A stretch of DNA of 36,565 nt from Anaerolineae bacterium. Its GTDB lineage: Bacteria > Chloroflexota > Anaerolineae > Anaerolineales > DRMV01. Of this stretch, positions 8,887 to 17,379 are shown in pieces. The notes beneath the pieces were generated by a model. That model did no database searches. It was not told the DNA's origin and saw nothing but the letters and a program-made list of their open reading frames with translations. The translations under genes were made by a program, and so were the position numbers. Where the stretch lies: NCBI GenBank assembly GCA_011176535.1, contig DUEP01000083.1, positions 1 to 36,565 on the forward strand. Reading direction: 5' to 3'. Position 1 is the first letter of the stretch. Every line of letters begins with the position of its first letter.

Positions 8887-9073
8887 GAAGAAGGAGCGCA
8901 TCCTGTGGATTACTTTGGTGAAGAGCCCCATTGGATATTCCCGCCGTCAGCGGGGCACGCTGCGGGCCCTGGGCCTGCGACGCATGCACCAGACGGTGGA
9001 GCACAAGGATACCCCGGTGATTCGCGGTATGATCGCTGCGGTGAGTCATCTGGTGCGAGTGGAAGAGGAGTAG
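8879..9073 (+). CDS. rpmD: 50S ribosomal protein L30
   Basis: This short gene overlaps the end of rpsE by 8 nt. The 64-residue protein has the compact bacterial L30 pattern: [20 protein letters not shown], then [22 protein letters not shown], where the conserved region [17 protein letters not shown] is intact. L30 binds 23S rRNA near the 5S rRNA. GGAGGAAG upstream of the ATG lies in the rpsE coding end. Two bases separate its stop from the rplO start codon. Confidence 0.97.
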   Translation: MAKKKERILWITLVKSPIGYSRRQRGTLRALGLRRMHQTVEHKDTPVIRGMIAAVSHLVRVEEE

Positions 9074-9075
9074 CC

Positions 9076-9525
9076 ATGAAATTGCATGAGTTGCGACCAA
9101 ACCTTGGAGCCAAGCGCCCCCGCAAGCGGGTGGGCCGGGGCATCGCCGCCGGGCAGGGCAAGACGGCCGGCCGCGGTACCAAGGGTCAGAACGCCCGGTC
9201 GGGCGGCGGCGTGCGCCCTTACTTTGAGGGCGGCACCCTGCCCCTCTATCGCCGGCTGCCCTACAAGCGGGGCTTCAGGCCGTTGAATCGGGTGGAGTAC
9301 AATGAGGTCAATCTGGACCAGTTGGCCGAGCGGTTCGAGGCCAACGCCGAGGTCACCCCGGAGACGCTGGCCGCCGTGGGACTGGTGAGCGAGCCCAAAC
9401 ATCCGGTGGTCATTTTGGGCCGCGGGGAAATCCGCATTCCCCTGAAGGTCAAGGTGCATCGCATTTCCAAGAGCGCTCGGGCCAAGATTGAGGCCGCGGG
9501 CGGCAGCGTGGAACTTATCGCCTAA
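9076..9525 (+). CDS. rplO: 50S ribosomal protein L15
   Basis: L15 is a late-assembly protein that threads an extended basic N-terminus into the 50S core. The 149-residue protein has [20 protein letters not shown], the glycine-rich segment [20 protein letters not shown], and the C-terminal globular part with [20 protein letters not shown]. The ATG at 9076 is preceded by GAAGAGGAG in the end of rpmD. Length is normal, and secY follows after 11 nt. Confidence 0.97.
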   Translation: MKLHELRPNLGAKRPRKRVGRGIAAGQGKTAGRGTKGQNARSGGGVRPYFEGGTLPLYRRLPYKRGFRPLNRVEYNEVNLDQLAERFEANAEVTPETLAAVGLVSEPKHPVVILGRGEIRIPLKVKVHRISKSARAKIEAAGGSVELIA

Positions 9526-9536
9526 AGGAGCCTTGG

Positions 9537-10886
9537 ATGAAGCGTTCGGCTTGGCGTTACCTGTGGACCGCTCCCGATATCCGCCGCAAACTGCTCTACA
9601 CCCTGGGGTTGCTGGTCATCTACCGCCTGGCGGCCCATGTGCCGGTGCCCGGCGTGAACCGGGAGGTGATTCAGAACCTGCTGAGCGGCGGTGGGGCAGC
9701 GGGGGCTTTCCTCAACCTGCTGGATTTGCTCTCGGGCGGCACGGTGGCCAACTTTTCGGTGCTGGCCATGGGGGTCTACCCCTATATCACCGCCCAAATT
9801 ATCCTGCAAATCCTGGTCCCCATCATCCCTTCCTGGAAGGAGCGCATGGAGGAGGACCCGCGCGAGGGCCAGAAGTGGATGGAGCGTTGGACCTACATCC
9901 TCTCGGTGCCCCTGGCGGCGTTGCAGGCCATCGGGCAGATCAACCTTTTCTCGGCCCTGGTCCCCGGCCAGCAGGTGCTGCGCAATTTTGGTTTCAGCGG
10001 TAGCGCCCTGCTGCCGAGCCTGGCGGTCATCCTCTCCATGACTGCGGGCACCATGTTTGCCATCTGGCTGGGCGAGTTGATCTCGGAGTATGGGCTGCGC
10101 AATCAGGGGCTCTCGCTCATCATCTTTGCCGGTATTGTGGCCCGGATGCCCTCGAACTTCGCCCGGCTGTTGAGCGACCAGCAGAACCGCTGGTTTTATC
10201 TCTTCATCTCGCTGGTGGTGCTCGTATTGACGGTCTTCTTGATCGTCTATGTCCAGCAGGGGCGCAGGAACATCCCGGTGATGTACCCCGGCCGGCGGGT
10301 GGGGATGCGGATGTCCATGCCGGTGAAAGGGCAGTTGCCCCTGATGGTGAACATGGCGGGCATGATCCCGCTCATCTTTGCCCAATCCCTGCTGGCCTTG
10401 CCGGGGGTGGTGGCGGGCTTCTTGCTCAACGCCAAGGCGGACTGGCTGGCCAACGCGGCGGCCGGGATGCAACATGCCTTCAGCCCCACCAGCGGCTGGT
10501 ACTGGTTGGGGTACTTCCTGATGGTAGTGCTGTTCACCTTTTTCTACACCGATGTGGTCTTCATGCAGCAGAGTTATGGTGAACAGTTGCGGCGGGCCGG
10601 GGCTAAAATCCCGGGTGTGCCGCCGGGGGAGCCCACGCAGCGCTATCTGACCAAGGTGTTGCGGCGGATTACCCTGCCGGGTGCCCTCTTCCTGGGCCTG
10701 GTGGCCGTGTTGCCCTATCTGCTGAGTTTGCTCTTCCCCAGCATCGCGGGGGCAGGCAGTTCGGGCCTGTTGCTCATCTCTTCGGCCGGTTTGCTCATCG
10801 TGGTAGGTGTGGTGCGTGATATCTTCTTCTTCATCGACGCCGAGTTGCGTCTCCACGGCTACCAAGAGAGTTTGTTGGTTCGCTGA
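9537..10886 (+). CDS. secY: Protein translocase subunit SecY
   Basis: SecY is the channel of the Sec translocon in the cytoplasmic membrane. The 449-residue protein shows ten hydrophobic segments. It has the plug-region residues after TM1, the signature GGTVANFSVLAMGVYPYITA (about residues 66-85), the basic cytoplasmic loop with QQGRRNIPVMYPGRRVG, and the LLIVVGVVRD end near the last helix. Its place after rplO is the standard location. Start ATG 9537 follows AAAGGAG. SecE and SecG are not in the window. Confidence 0.97.
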   Translation: MKRSAWRYLWTAPDIRRKLLYTLGLLVIYRLAAHVPVPGVNREVIQNLLSGGGAAGAFLNLLDLLSGGTVANFSVLAMGVYPYITAQIILQILVPIIPSWKERMEEDPREGQKWMERWTYILSVPLAALQAIGQINLFSALVPGQQVLRNFGFSGSALLPSLAVILSMTAGTMFAIWLGELISEYGLRNQGLSLIIFAGIVARMPSNFARLLSDQQNRWFYLFISLVVLVLTVFLIVYVQQGRRNIPVMYPGRRVGMRMSMPVKGQLPLMVNMAGMIPLIFAQSLLALPGVVAGFLLNAKADWLANAAAGMQHAFSPTSGWYWLGYFLMVVLFTFFYTDVVFMQQSYGEQLRRAGAKIPGVPPGEPTQRYLTKVLRRITLPGALFLGLVAVLPYLLSLLFPSIAGAGSSGLLLISSAGLLIVVGVVRDIFFFIDAELRLHGYQESLLVR

Positions 10887-10903
10887 GCAAGGAGGAGTGA
10901 ACG

Positions 10904-11566
10904 ATGCCGACCTATATCGTCCTGCTGGGCGCGCCGGGCGCGGGAAAAGGCACTCAGGCCAAGATCCTTGCCCAGAAGACCGGGTTGCCCCATATCTCTT
11001 CGGGCGACATCTTCCGTGAGCATCTGAAGAACGACACCGAGTTGGGGCGCCTGGCCCGCCAGTACATGGAGCGGGGCGCCCTGGTGCCGGACGATGTGAC
11101 CATCGCGATGATACGCGAGCGCCTGTCGCGGCCCGATTGCGCTCGCGGAGCGATTTTGGACGGTTTTCCGCGCACCCCGGCCCAGGCGGATGCCCTGGAC
11201 GAGATGTTGCGGGAGTGGAACGCGCAGGTGGATGTGGTGCCTTTCATTCAGGTGCCGGAAGAAGAGTTGGTGAGCCGGTTGGCCGGGCGCTGGATCTGCC
11301 GGGCGCAGGGACACATCTTTCACGAGAAGTTCAATCCCCCGAAGCAACCCGGGGTGTGCGACTACGACGGTTCGGAACTTTACCAACGCAGCGACGATCG
11401 CCCTGAGGTGGTGCGAGAGCGGATCCGGGTGTACTACCAGCAGACGGCGCCGCTGGCGGCCTACTACCGCGAGCGGGGCCTGCTGCGTGAGGTGGACGGC
11501 ACTCAGAGCATCGAGCAGGTGACCCAGACGCTCCTCTCCCTGCTGCCGCCACGGGAGGACCCTTGA
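10904..11566 (+). CDS. adk: Adenylate kinase
   Basis: Adenylate kinase interconverts ATP + AMP and 2 ADP in the cytoplasm. The 220-residue protein is the long-lid type. It has the P-loop GAPGAGKGT (residues 9-17), the AMP-binding region HISSGDIFR and the DGFPR motif (86-90). The lid has C132, C152 and D155 in zinc-lid spacing, but the second ligand position (135) is Gln instead of Cys, so zinc binding is doubtful. The start has AAGGAGG upstream. The stop TGA overlaps the first base of map. Confidence 0.97.
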   Translation: MPTYIVLLGAPGAGKGTQAKILAQKTGLPHISSGDIFREHLKNDTELGRLARQYMERGALVPDDVTIAMIRERLSRPDCARGAILDGFPRTPAQADALDEMLREWNAQVDVVPFIQVPEEELVSRLAGRWICRAQGHIFHEKFNPPKQPGVCDYDGSELYQRSDDRPEVVRERIRVYYQQTAPLAAYYRERGLLREVDGTQSIEQVTQTLLSLLPPREDP

Positions 11567-12339
11567 TGGCCTGGGCCCGCCGGGTGGTCATCAAATCCCC
11601 GGAGGAAATCGCCATCATGCGCCAGGCCGGGCGGATCAACGTCCTGGCTTTGGAGGCGGTGCGGCGAGCCATCCGACCGGGGGTCACCACGGCCGAGTTG
11701 GATGCCATCGCTGAGGAGGTCATTCGCTCCCACGGTGGCGTGCCGGCCTTCAAAGGCTATCCGGGGCCGTATCCCTACCCCGCCACCATCACCGCCAGCA
11801 TCAACGAGGAGTTGGTGCACGGCATTCCCAGCCCAAAGCGGGTGTTGCGGGAGGGCGATATCGTCTCCATCGATTGCGGTACGATTTACAAAGGGTTTGT
11901 TGCGGATTCGGCGTTCACCGTGGGCGTGGGAGAAATCTCTCCTGAGGCGCAACGGTTGCTGGAGGTCACCGAGCAGGCGCTGTACGCCGGCATCGCTCAA
12001 ATGCGGCCTGGCAAGCGAGTCGGGGATGTCTCCGCGGCAATCCAGCACTATGTGGAATCGCGGGGTTACCATGTGACGCGGGAATACACCGGTCACGGGG
12101 TGGGCCGCGAGATGCACGAAGGGCCGATGGTGCCCAATTACGGGACTCCCGGACGCGGTCTGGTGCTGCGCCCGGGGATGACCATCGCCCTGGAGCCCAT
12201 GGTGCTGGTTGGCACCCCGAAAACCCGTGTGCTGGAGGATCAGTGGACCGTGGCCTCGGCCGACGGTTCGCTGACGGCCCATTTTGAGCACTCGGTGGCC
12301 GTCACGGAGGGCGAGCCCCTCATCTTGACCGCCTTGTGA
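11566..12339 (+). CDS. map: Methionine aminopeptidase, type I
   Basis: The enzyme removes the initiator methionine from nascent proteins. The 257-residue protein carries the full pita-bread metal centre: D103 and D114 (SIDCG and ADSAF), H177 (TGHGVGREMHE), E210 (ALEPM) and E241 (FEHSVAVTE), plus the substrate histidine H85 in HGIP. There is no N-terminal zinc finger, which is normal for bacterial type I. Start ATG 11566 overlaps the adk stop by one base, with GGGAGG 7 nt upstream. Confidence 0.97.
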   Translation: MAWARRVVIKSPEEIAIMRQAGRINVLALEAVRRAIRPGVTTAELDAIAEEVIRSHGGVPAFKGYPGPYPYPATITASINEELVHGIPSPKRVLREGDIVSIDCGTIYKGFVADSAFTVGVGEISPEAQRLLEVTEQALYAGIAQMRPGKRVGDVSAAIQHYVESRGYHVTREYTGHGVGREMHEGPMVPNYGTPGRGLVLRPGMTIALEPMVLVGTPKTRVLEDQWTVASADGSLTAHFEHSVAVTEGEPLILTAL

Positions 12340-12340
12340 C

Positions 12341-12369
12341 TGGACGGAAGAGGCTTTGTCGGTTATAAT
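12341..12369 (+). promoter_or_regulatory. Sigma70-type promoter before rpmJ
   Basis: A perfect -10 hexamer TATAAT lies at 12364-12369. Seventeen bases upstream is TGGACG (12341-12346), a four-of-six match to TTGACA. Transcription would begin about 12376, some 35 nt before rpmJ. It sits in the 71-nt gap between map and rpmJ, where infA is normally found, and probably gives the rpmJ-rpsM-rpsK-rpsD-rpoA-rplQ group its own promoter. It stands out against the GC-rich background, but no start-site data are available. Confidence 0.65.
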
Positions 12370-12410
12370 CGTATTTTTGCTGGGCAACACACAAAGAAGG
12401 AGAGCGACCC

Positions 12411-12524
12411 ATGAAAGTATCGGCTTCGGTGAAGAAGCGCTGTGCCAAGTGCAAAATCGTCCGCCGGCGCGGACGGGTGTATGTCATTTGTGAAAATCCC
12501 AAGCACAAGCAGCGACAGGGGTAG
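12411..12524 (+). CDS. rpmJ: 50S ribosomal protein L36, zinc type
   Basis: This 37-residue gene encodes the smallest ribosomal protein. The translation begins [19 protein letters not shown] and ends KHKQRQG. The zinc ligands C11, C14, C27 and H32 are all present, so this is the zinc-binding (C+) form. It binds 23S rRNA at the base of the central region. GAAGGAGAG precedes the ATG at 12411. It is placed before rpsM as in most bacteria, but without infA in front. Confidence 0.97.
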   Translation: MKVSASVKKRCAKCKIVRRRGRVYVICENPKHKQRQG

Positions 12525-12530
12525 GATGCC

Positions 12531-12917
12531 ATGGCGCGTATTGAGGGTGTAGATCTTCCACGGAATAAGCGCATTGAAATCGCCCTGACCTACATTTACG
12601 GCATTGGGCGATCGCGGGCGAAGGAGATTCTGGCGGCGACGCAGGTGAGTCCGGACACGCGGGTCAAGGACCTGACCGACGAGGAAATCACCCGCCTGCG
12701 GGAGTTCATCAGCCGGAGCTACAAGGTCGAGGGTGATCTGCGCCGCGAGGTGCAGATGAACATCAAGCGCTTGATCGAGATTGGCTGTTACCGCGGCTTG
12801 CGGCACCGCCGAGGTTTGCCGGTGCGGGGGCAGCGCACCCGCACCAACGCGCGCACCCGCAAGGGCCCCAAGAAGACGGTGGCCGGGCGCGGGCGGCGGC
12901 GCGGTGCCAAGAAATAG
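12531..12917 (+). CDS. rpsM: 30S ribosomal protein S13
   Basis: S13 in the 30S head forms bridges to L5 and touches the P-site tRNA with its basic tail. The 128-residue protein has [20 protein letters not shown], the helix-hairpin region [12 protein letters not shown], and the C-terminal [20 protein letters not shown] followed by a very basic tail. It starts 6 nt after rpmJ. Length is slightly above average because of the tail [10 protein letters not shown]. Confidence 0.98.
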   Translation: MARIEGVDLPRNKRIEIALTYIYGIGRSRAKEILAATQVSPDTRVKDLTDEEITRLREFISRSYKVEGDLRREVQMNIKRLIEIGCYRGLRHRRGLPVRGQRTRTNARTRKGPKKTVAGRGRRRGAKK

Positions 12918-12962
12918 TCGGCCCGTTTTGAGACAGGCTAAGTTAAGGAGAAGCGAAGTCCT

Positions 12963-13361
12963 ATGGCTAAGGCGAGATCGCGACGACGCAGCGCTGGCCG
13001 CAAGGTCAAGCGCCATCTTCCGGTGGGGCATGTCCATATCCATGCCTCGTTCAATAACACCATTGTGACGGTGACCGACCCCCAGGGCAATACGGTGACC
13101 TGGGCGAGTTCGGGTACGGCAGGGTTCAAGGGTTCCCGCAAGAGCACGCCTTTCGCGGCACGGATGGCCACCGAGCAGGCCATCAAGGCGGCCATGGATA
13201 TGGGAATGCGGGAAGCGCATGTATTCGTCAGGGGGCCTGGCCCCGGTCGAGAGGCGGCCCTGCGGGCCATTCAGGCCATGGGCATCAAGTTGCTCTCGAT
13301 TTCCGATGTGACGCCTATCCCGCACAACGGCTGTCGGCCTCCGAAGAAGCGTCGCGTATAA
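12963..13361 (+). CDS. rpsK: 30S ribosomal protein S11
   Basis: S11 forms part of the mRNA exit platform of the 30S subunit. The 132-residue product shows the diagnostic [39 protein letters not shown] and the C-terminal [19 protein letters not shown]. The ATG at 12963 follows AAGGAGAAG by about a dozen bases. The 45-nt gap to rpsM holds only the ribosome-binding region. Confidence 0.98.
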   Translation: MAKARSRRRSAGRKVKRHLPVGHVHIHASFNNTIVTVTDPQGNTVTWASSGTAGFKGSRKSTPFAARMATEQAIKAAMDMGMREAHVFVRGPGPGREAALRAIQAMGIKLLSISDVTPIPHNGCRPPKKRRV

Positions 13362-13381
13362 TTTGAGAGAGGGATGGATTT

Positions 13382-14020
13382 ATGGCGAAGTATATTGGCC
13401 CTGTGTGCAAACTTTGCCGCCGTGAAGGCGAAAAGTTGTTCTTGAAAGGGGAGCGTTGCTTTACCCCCAAGTGCCCCATGGAGCGCAAGCCCTACCCGCC
13501 CGGTGAACACGGGCGTTCGGCCCGCTTCCGCCGGGGGCGGGAATCGGACTACGCCAAGCAGTTGCGGGCAAAGCAGCGGGCGCGCCGCATTTACGGCGTG
13601 ATGGAGCGGCAGTTCCGCCGCTACTATGAGATGGCCTTGAAGAAGCGCGGTCTGACCGGCCTGCACCTGCTGCAGTTGCTGGAGTCGCGCCTGGACAATG
13701 TGGTCTATCGCCTGGGCTTTGCCAGCAGTCGGCGCGAGGCGCGCATGCTGGTGACCCATGGTCACTTCACGGTGAACGGGCGGCGTACCGATGTGCCTTC
13801 CATGCTCCTGCGCCCCGGTGATGTGGTGGCCGTGCGGGAAGGTTCGCGCAAACGTAAGTACTTCAAGGAACTACGCGATTACGTCGAAAAGCGCAGCGTG
13901 CCGGCTTGGCTGGAGCGTGATCTGGAGAATCTCTCGGGTAAGGTGTTGCGCCTGCCCGAACGCGGCGAGATCGATACCAACATCAACGAACAACTCATCG
14001 TGGAGTTTTACTCGCGCTAA
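13382..14020 (+). CDS. rpsD: 30S ribosomal protein S4, zinc-finger form
   Basis: S4 is a primary 16S rRNA-binding protein and, in several bacteria, a repressor of the alpha operon. The 212-residue protein has the four-cysteine N-terminal zinc site C9, C12, C26, C31. It also has the S4 RNA-binding motif ([20 protein letters not shown]) and ends LIVEFYSR. The start has GAGAGAGGGATGG upstream. No obvious S4-binding pseudoknot was recognised before rpsM or rpsD. Confidence 0.98.
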   Translation: MAKYIGPVCKLCRREGEKLFLKGERCFTPKCPMERKPYPPGEHGRSARFRRGRESDYAKQLRAKQRARRIYGVMERQFRRYYEMALKKRGLTGLHLLQLLESRLDNVVYRLGFASSRREARMLVTHGHFTVNGRRTDVPSMLLRPGDVVAVREGSRKRKYFKELRDYVEKRSVPAWLERDLENLSGKVLRLPERGEIDTNINEQLIVEFYSR

Positions 14021-14072
14021 ACCATCCGTGGATGCCCTGGCGAAGGGCTGAGCGGGAAGGAAGGGGTGAACG

Positions 14073-15038
14073 GTGATCAGTTTGGGAAGCATGGTGACAC
14101 CGCGAATCGAGCGCGATGCCGAAGCGCTCAATTACGCGCGCTTCATCATCAGCCCCCTGGAACGGGGTTATGGGGTGACGCTGGGCAACGCGCTGCGCCG
14201 GGTTTTGCTCTCGTCCCTGGAGGGCGCGGCGGTGACCTCGGTGCGCATTTCGGATGTGATGCACGAGTTTAGCCCGGTGCCCGGCGTGCGGGAAGATGTG
14301 TTGCAGATTATGCTGCAACTCAAGCAGTTGCGGATGAAACTCCACGATGTGGATACCGCCTACCTCTACCTGGAGGTGCGGGGCGAGGGGGTGGTGACCG
14401 CGGCGGATATCGTCGCGCCGCCGGAGGTGGAGATCGTCAACCCGGAACTCTACCTGTTCACGGTGGATGATCCCAACGTGGCCGTGGAGCTGGAAATGCG
14501 CGTGGAGCGGGGGCGGGGCTATTCCCCGGCCACCGAGCGCAGCCAGCAGTTGCCCATCGGGCAGTTGGCCGTGGATGCCATCTTTTCGCCCGTGCGTCGG
14601 GTGAACTTTGAGGTGAGTGCGGCCCGTGTGGGGCAGAGCACGAACTACGATCGGCTGACGCTGGAGATCTGGACCGACGGCACCCTGCGTCCCCAAGAAG
14701 CCCTCAGCCAGGCAGCTCAGATTCTGGTCGCTCACTTCGGCTACATCGCGGGCATCAAAGAGGAAACCCTGACGGCTGCCCCGGCCCCTGACGGGCATCC
14801 GCATCGCCTGACCAGCGAGATGATGGAGACTCCCATCGAGGAACTGGACCTTTCGGTGCGGGTCTTCAACTCTCTGAAACGGGCGGGCATCGCCACCGTG
14901 GGCGATGTGTTGGAGTTGTTGAGCAAAGGCGAGGCGGCGGCCAAGTCTATCCGCAACTTTGGCGAAAAGAGCCTGGAAGAACTCAAGCAGAAGATGCGCG
15001 AGAAAGGGTATCTGGCCGACGAAGAGACGGAATCTTAG
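14073..15038 (+). CDS. rpoA: DNA-directed RNA polymerase subunit alpha
   Basis: The alpha dimer nucleates RNA polymerase assembly. Its C-terminal domain contacts UP elements and activators. The 321-residue protein has the N-terminal dimerisation domain with PLERGYGVTLGNALRRVLLS (about residues 28-47) and, after a linker near 235-260, the helix-hairpin CTD with VFNSLKRAGIATVGDVL and IRNFGEKSLEELKQKM. I take GTG 14073 as start: AAGG (14061-14064) lies 8 nt upstream. ATG 14091 is a later alternative. It lies between rpsD and rplQ as usual. Confidence 0.97.
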   Translation: MISLGSMVTPRIERDAEALNYARFIISPLERGYGVTLGNALRRVLLSSLEGAAVTSVRISDVMHEFSPVPGVREDVLQIMLQLKQLRMKLHDVDTAYLYLEVRGEGVVTAADIVAPPEVEIVNPELYLFTVDDPNVAVELEMRVERGRGYSPATERSQQLPIGQLAVDAIFSPVRRVNFEVSAARVGQSTNYDRLTLEIWTDGTLRPQEALSQAAQILVAHFGYIAGIKEETLTAAPAPDGHPHRLTSEMMETPIEELDLSVRVFNSLKRAGIATVGDVLELLSKGEAAAKSIRNFGEKSLEELKQKMREKGYLADEETES

Positions 15039-15056
15039 GTGGTGGAGTAAAGTACG

Positions 15057-15437
15057 ATGCGACACAAAGTAGCCGGAAAGAAACTCAGCCGGAGCAAGGA
15101 TGCTCGCAAGGCGTTGCGGCGCAACCTGGTACGCGCGCTGTTTGATCATGAGCGCATTCGTACCACCAAGGCCAAGGCCAAGGTGGCCCGCCGTGAGGCC
15201 GAGCGGTTGATTACCATTGCCAAGCGGGGCAATGAGGCCGGCGGTGCAAAGATGGTGCATGCCCGCCGCATCGTGGCGGCCCGCCTGGGCGGCGCACCGG
15301 AGATCGTCAAGAAGTTGTTCGACGATATTGCGCCGCGCTACGCCGAGCGCCCCGGCGGCTACACGCGGATCATCCGCCTGGGCCCCCGGGCCAGCGACTC
15401 GGCCGATATGGTTTTGTTGGAACTGGTGGAAGAGTAA
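15057..15437 (+). CDS. rplQ: 50S ribosomal protein L17
   Basis: L17 sits near the tunnel exit on the 50S subunit. The 126-residue protein begins MRHKVAGKKLSRSKDARKAL, contains NLVRALFDHERIRTTKAKAK and ends with GGYTRIIRLGPRASDSADM, all family signatures. It starts 18 nt after rpoA. The ribosome-binding site is weak (GGTGGAG). It is followed by a repeat-bearing gap before truA. Confidence 0.98.
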   Translation: MRHKVAGKKLSRSKDARKALRRNLVRALFDHERIRTTKAKAKVARREAERLITIAKRGNEAGGAKMVHARRIVAARLGGAPEIVKKLFDDIAPRYAERPGGYTRIIRLGPRASDSADMVLLELVEE

Positions 15438-15477
15438 ACGCTCTTGCTGTGGGGCGGCCTGTGCCACGCCCCCCGCG

Positions 15478-15519
15478 GCACATGGCGCGCCACACACAGC
15501 ACATGGCACGCCACACATG
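15478..15519 (+). repeat. 21-bp direct repeat, two copies, at truA start
   Basis: GCACATGGCGCGCCACACACA (written as two halves: GCACATGGCG and CGCCACACACA) at 15478-15498 is followed directly by a copy at 15499-15519 differing at three positions. The second copy contains the truA start ATG (15517-15519). Each unit also carries an ATG (15482 and 15503), out of frame with truA. The unit length is a multiple of three. It looks like a local tandem duplication. Confidence 0.75.
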
Positions 15520-16344
15520 GCACATTACCAGGCAATCCTCGCATACGATGGCACGGCCTTCCTGGGCTGGCAGCGCCAGGCGCAGGGGCGGACGGTGCAG
15601 GGCGAAGTCGAAGCCGCCTTGCAACGGTTGGGCTGGCAGGAGCGCACCCTGCGCTACGCCGGACGCACCGATACGGGGGTCCACGCCCTGGGCCAGGTGA
15701 TCGCCTTTGCGCTGGACTGGCCTCACGGCACGGCGGCCCTGCAACGGGCCCTCAACGCCCACCTGCCGGCCGATGTGGTGGTGCGGCGGGTGGCGCTTGT
15801 GGAAGAGGGCTTTCACCCCCGCTACGCTGCCCTGGCCCGCCGCTACTGGTACTACCTATACCAGGCCCCCCAGCGGGATCCCTTTCAGGCGCGTTACGCC
15901 TGGCGGGTATGGCCCCCGCTGGAAGGGGAGCGACTGCAGGAGGCCGCGGCCGCCCTGGCGGGACGGCGGGATTTTGCCGCCTTGGGCACGCCGCCCAACC
16001 CCCGCGGCACCACGGTGCGCACGGTGTTCAAAGCGTCCTGGTATCCGCGGGCCGACGGGTGGGTGTTCGATGTGGTGGCCGACGCCTTCCTTTACCGCAT
16101 GGTGCGGCGGATGGTGGCCCTGCAAGTGGCGGTGGCTCAGGGCCGGATGAGCCTGGCCCGGTGGCAGCGTCTGCTTCGGGAGCCTCCCCCGAACCTCGTT
16201 CAAGGGTTGGCCCCGCCCCAGGGGTTGTTTCTGGCCCAGGTGTGCTATCGCCCCGAGGAACGAACAGCCTGTGAGAGCAGCAAGCCCCCGGAGTTTCCGG
16301 GATTGGGAACGGTTTTGCGTTCGGTTGAACTGGAATCCCTTTGA
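15517..16344 (+). CDS. truA: tRNA pseudouridine(38-40) synthase
   Basis: TruA converts uridines 38-40 of the tRNA anticodon stem to pseudouridine. The 275-residue protein has the catalytic aspartate D52 in [13 protein letters not shown], the N-terminal [15 protein letters not shown], and the family motif [12 protein letters not shown]. The C-terminal 30 residues after CYRPEE are poorly conserved in appearance. ATG 15517 is the natural start, but no Shine-Dalgarno sequence precedes it; the region is a CA-rich direct repeat. Location between rplQ and rplM is common in bacteria. Confidence 0.95.
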   Translation: MAHYQAILAYDGTAFLGWQRQAQGRTVQGEVEAALQRLGWQERTLRYAGRTDTGVHALGQVIAFALDWPHGTAALQRALNAHLPADVVVRRVALVEEGFHPRYAALARRYWYYLYQAPQRDPFQARYAWRVWPPLEGERLQEAAAALAGRRDFAALGTPPNPRGTTVRTVFKASWYPRADGWVFDVVADAFLYRMVRRMVALQVAVAQGRMSLARWQRLLREPPPNLVQGLAPPQGLFLAQVCYRPEERTACESSKPPEFPGLGTVLRSVELESL

Positions 16345-16358
16345 GGGAGAGGTGTGCG

Positions 16359-16790
16359 GTGCAGAAGACATACTATCCGAAACCCGATGAGATCACCCGC
16401 GAGTGGGTGCTGATTGACGCCAACGATCAGAACTTAGGGCGTCTGGCCACCCGCATTGCGGCCATTCTGTTGGGCAAACACAAGCCCAACTACACCCCTG
16501 GCGTGGACAACGGCGACTATGTGGTCGTGGTCAACGCCGAGCGCATCCGGGTGACTGGGAAGAAGTTGGATCAGAAAATGTACTACCGGCACTCGGGGTA
16601 CCCCGGCGGCCTGCGGGAGATCCCGTTGCGTGAGCAGTTGAAGCGGCACCCTGAGCGGGTCATTCGGGCCGCCGTGTGGGGGATGTTGCCCAAGAACCGC
16701 TACGGCCGGCGGTTGCTCAAGAAACTCAAGGTGTATGCCGGTCCGGATCATCCCCATGAGGCGCAGCATCCCCGCCGGTTGGAACTGTAG
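16359..16790 (+). CDS. rplM: 50S ribosomal protein L13
   Basis: L13 is one of the earliest 50S assembly proteins. The 143-residue product has [20 protein letters not shown], the [20 protein letters not shown] strand and [21 protein letters not shown] use the GTG at 16359 because GAGGGAGAGG (16343-16352) is directly upstream and the protein then starts [11 protein letters not shown]. The frame reaches back to 16341, but that overlaps the ribosome-binding site. It is paired with rpsI as in nearly all bacteria. Confidence 0.97.
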   Translation: MQKTYYPKPDEITREWVLIDANDQNLGRLATRIAAILLGKHKPNYTPGVDNGDYVVVVNAERIRVTGKKLDQKMYYRHSGYPGGLREIPLREQLKRHPERVIRAAVWGMLPKNRYGRRLLKKLKVYAGPDHPHEAQHPRRLEL

Positions 16791-16824
16791 CCCGGTGATC
16801 CTGACAGGGAGTTAAGGAGGTTTT

Positions 16825-17220
16825 ATGGCTGTGCGTTATTACGAAGGCGTTGGACGCCGCAAGGAGGCGACGGCGCGTGTGCGCATCATGAGCGGTAGCG
16901 GCAAGTTTGTGGTCAACGGCAAGCCGCTGGAGGAGTACTTCCCCCGCTTTGGTGATGTGGACTACATCCTGGCGCCCTTCCAGGTGTTGGGCGAGGCTCG
17001 CGCCAAGTACGATGTGAGCGTGGTGGTGCGGGGCGGCGGTGTGACCGGTCAGGCCGGTGCGGTGCGCCTGGGGTTGGCCCGCGCTTTTGCCAAACTGAAC
17101 GAAGAGTACATCCCCACGCTGAAGAAGCACGGGCTGCTCACCCGCGACCCCCGCGAGAAAGAGCGCAAGAAGCCCGGCCTCAAGCGGGCCCGCAAGGCGC
17201 CCACCTACACCAAGCGCTAA
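16825..17220 (+). CDS. rpsI: 30S ribosomal protein S9
   Basis: S9 reaches the P-site tRNA with its C-terminal tail. The 131-residue protein has YYEGVGRRKEATARVRIMSG, the VRGGGVTGQAGAVRLGLARA core and the terminal KRARKAPTYTKR; the last two residues KR are the invariant tRNA-contacting end. TAAGGAGG lies at 16814-16821, right before ATG 16825. It is the last ribosomal gene of the block. Confidence 0.98.
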   Translation: MAVRYYEGVGRRKEATARVRIMSGSGKFVVNGKPLEEYFPRFGDVDYILAPFQVLGEARAKYDVSVVVRGGGVTGQAGAVRLGLARAFAKLNEEYIPTLKKHGLLTRDPREKERKKPGLKRARKAPTYTKR

Positions 17221-17379
17221 AGCAACCCTGCCGCCTGGTTTGGGCAAACCAGTCTGCCGCGATGCGTTTCCGTTGCGCCTTTGGCCGCAAGGGAAGCGCG
17301 TCGCGGCTTTGCGGTTAGGCGCAGGTTGTGCGTGCGGCGTTTGCCGGCGCCATCTGTTGCCGGAAAAGCGAGGTCGTCC
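17221..17379 (+). other. Spacer after the ribosomal block, with hairpin
   Basis: This 159-nt gap separates rpsI from the MazG-type gene. Its clearest element is the near-perfect palindrome CTGGTTTGGGCAAACCAG at 17235-17252 (8-bp arms, two-base centre). It begins 15 nt after the rpsI stop, where a terminator is expected, but no T run follows. The rest is GC-rich and shows no promoter that I can support. Confidence 0.45.

Noticed and set aside
9522-10865. Long antisense open frame opposite secY
   Set aside because: Low-complexity His/Gln/Arg/Asp-rich translation created by the codon bias of secY; no start signals.
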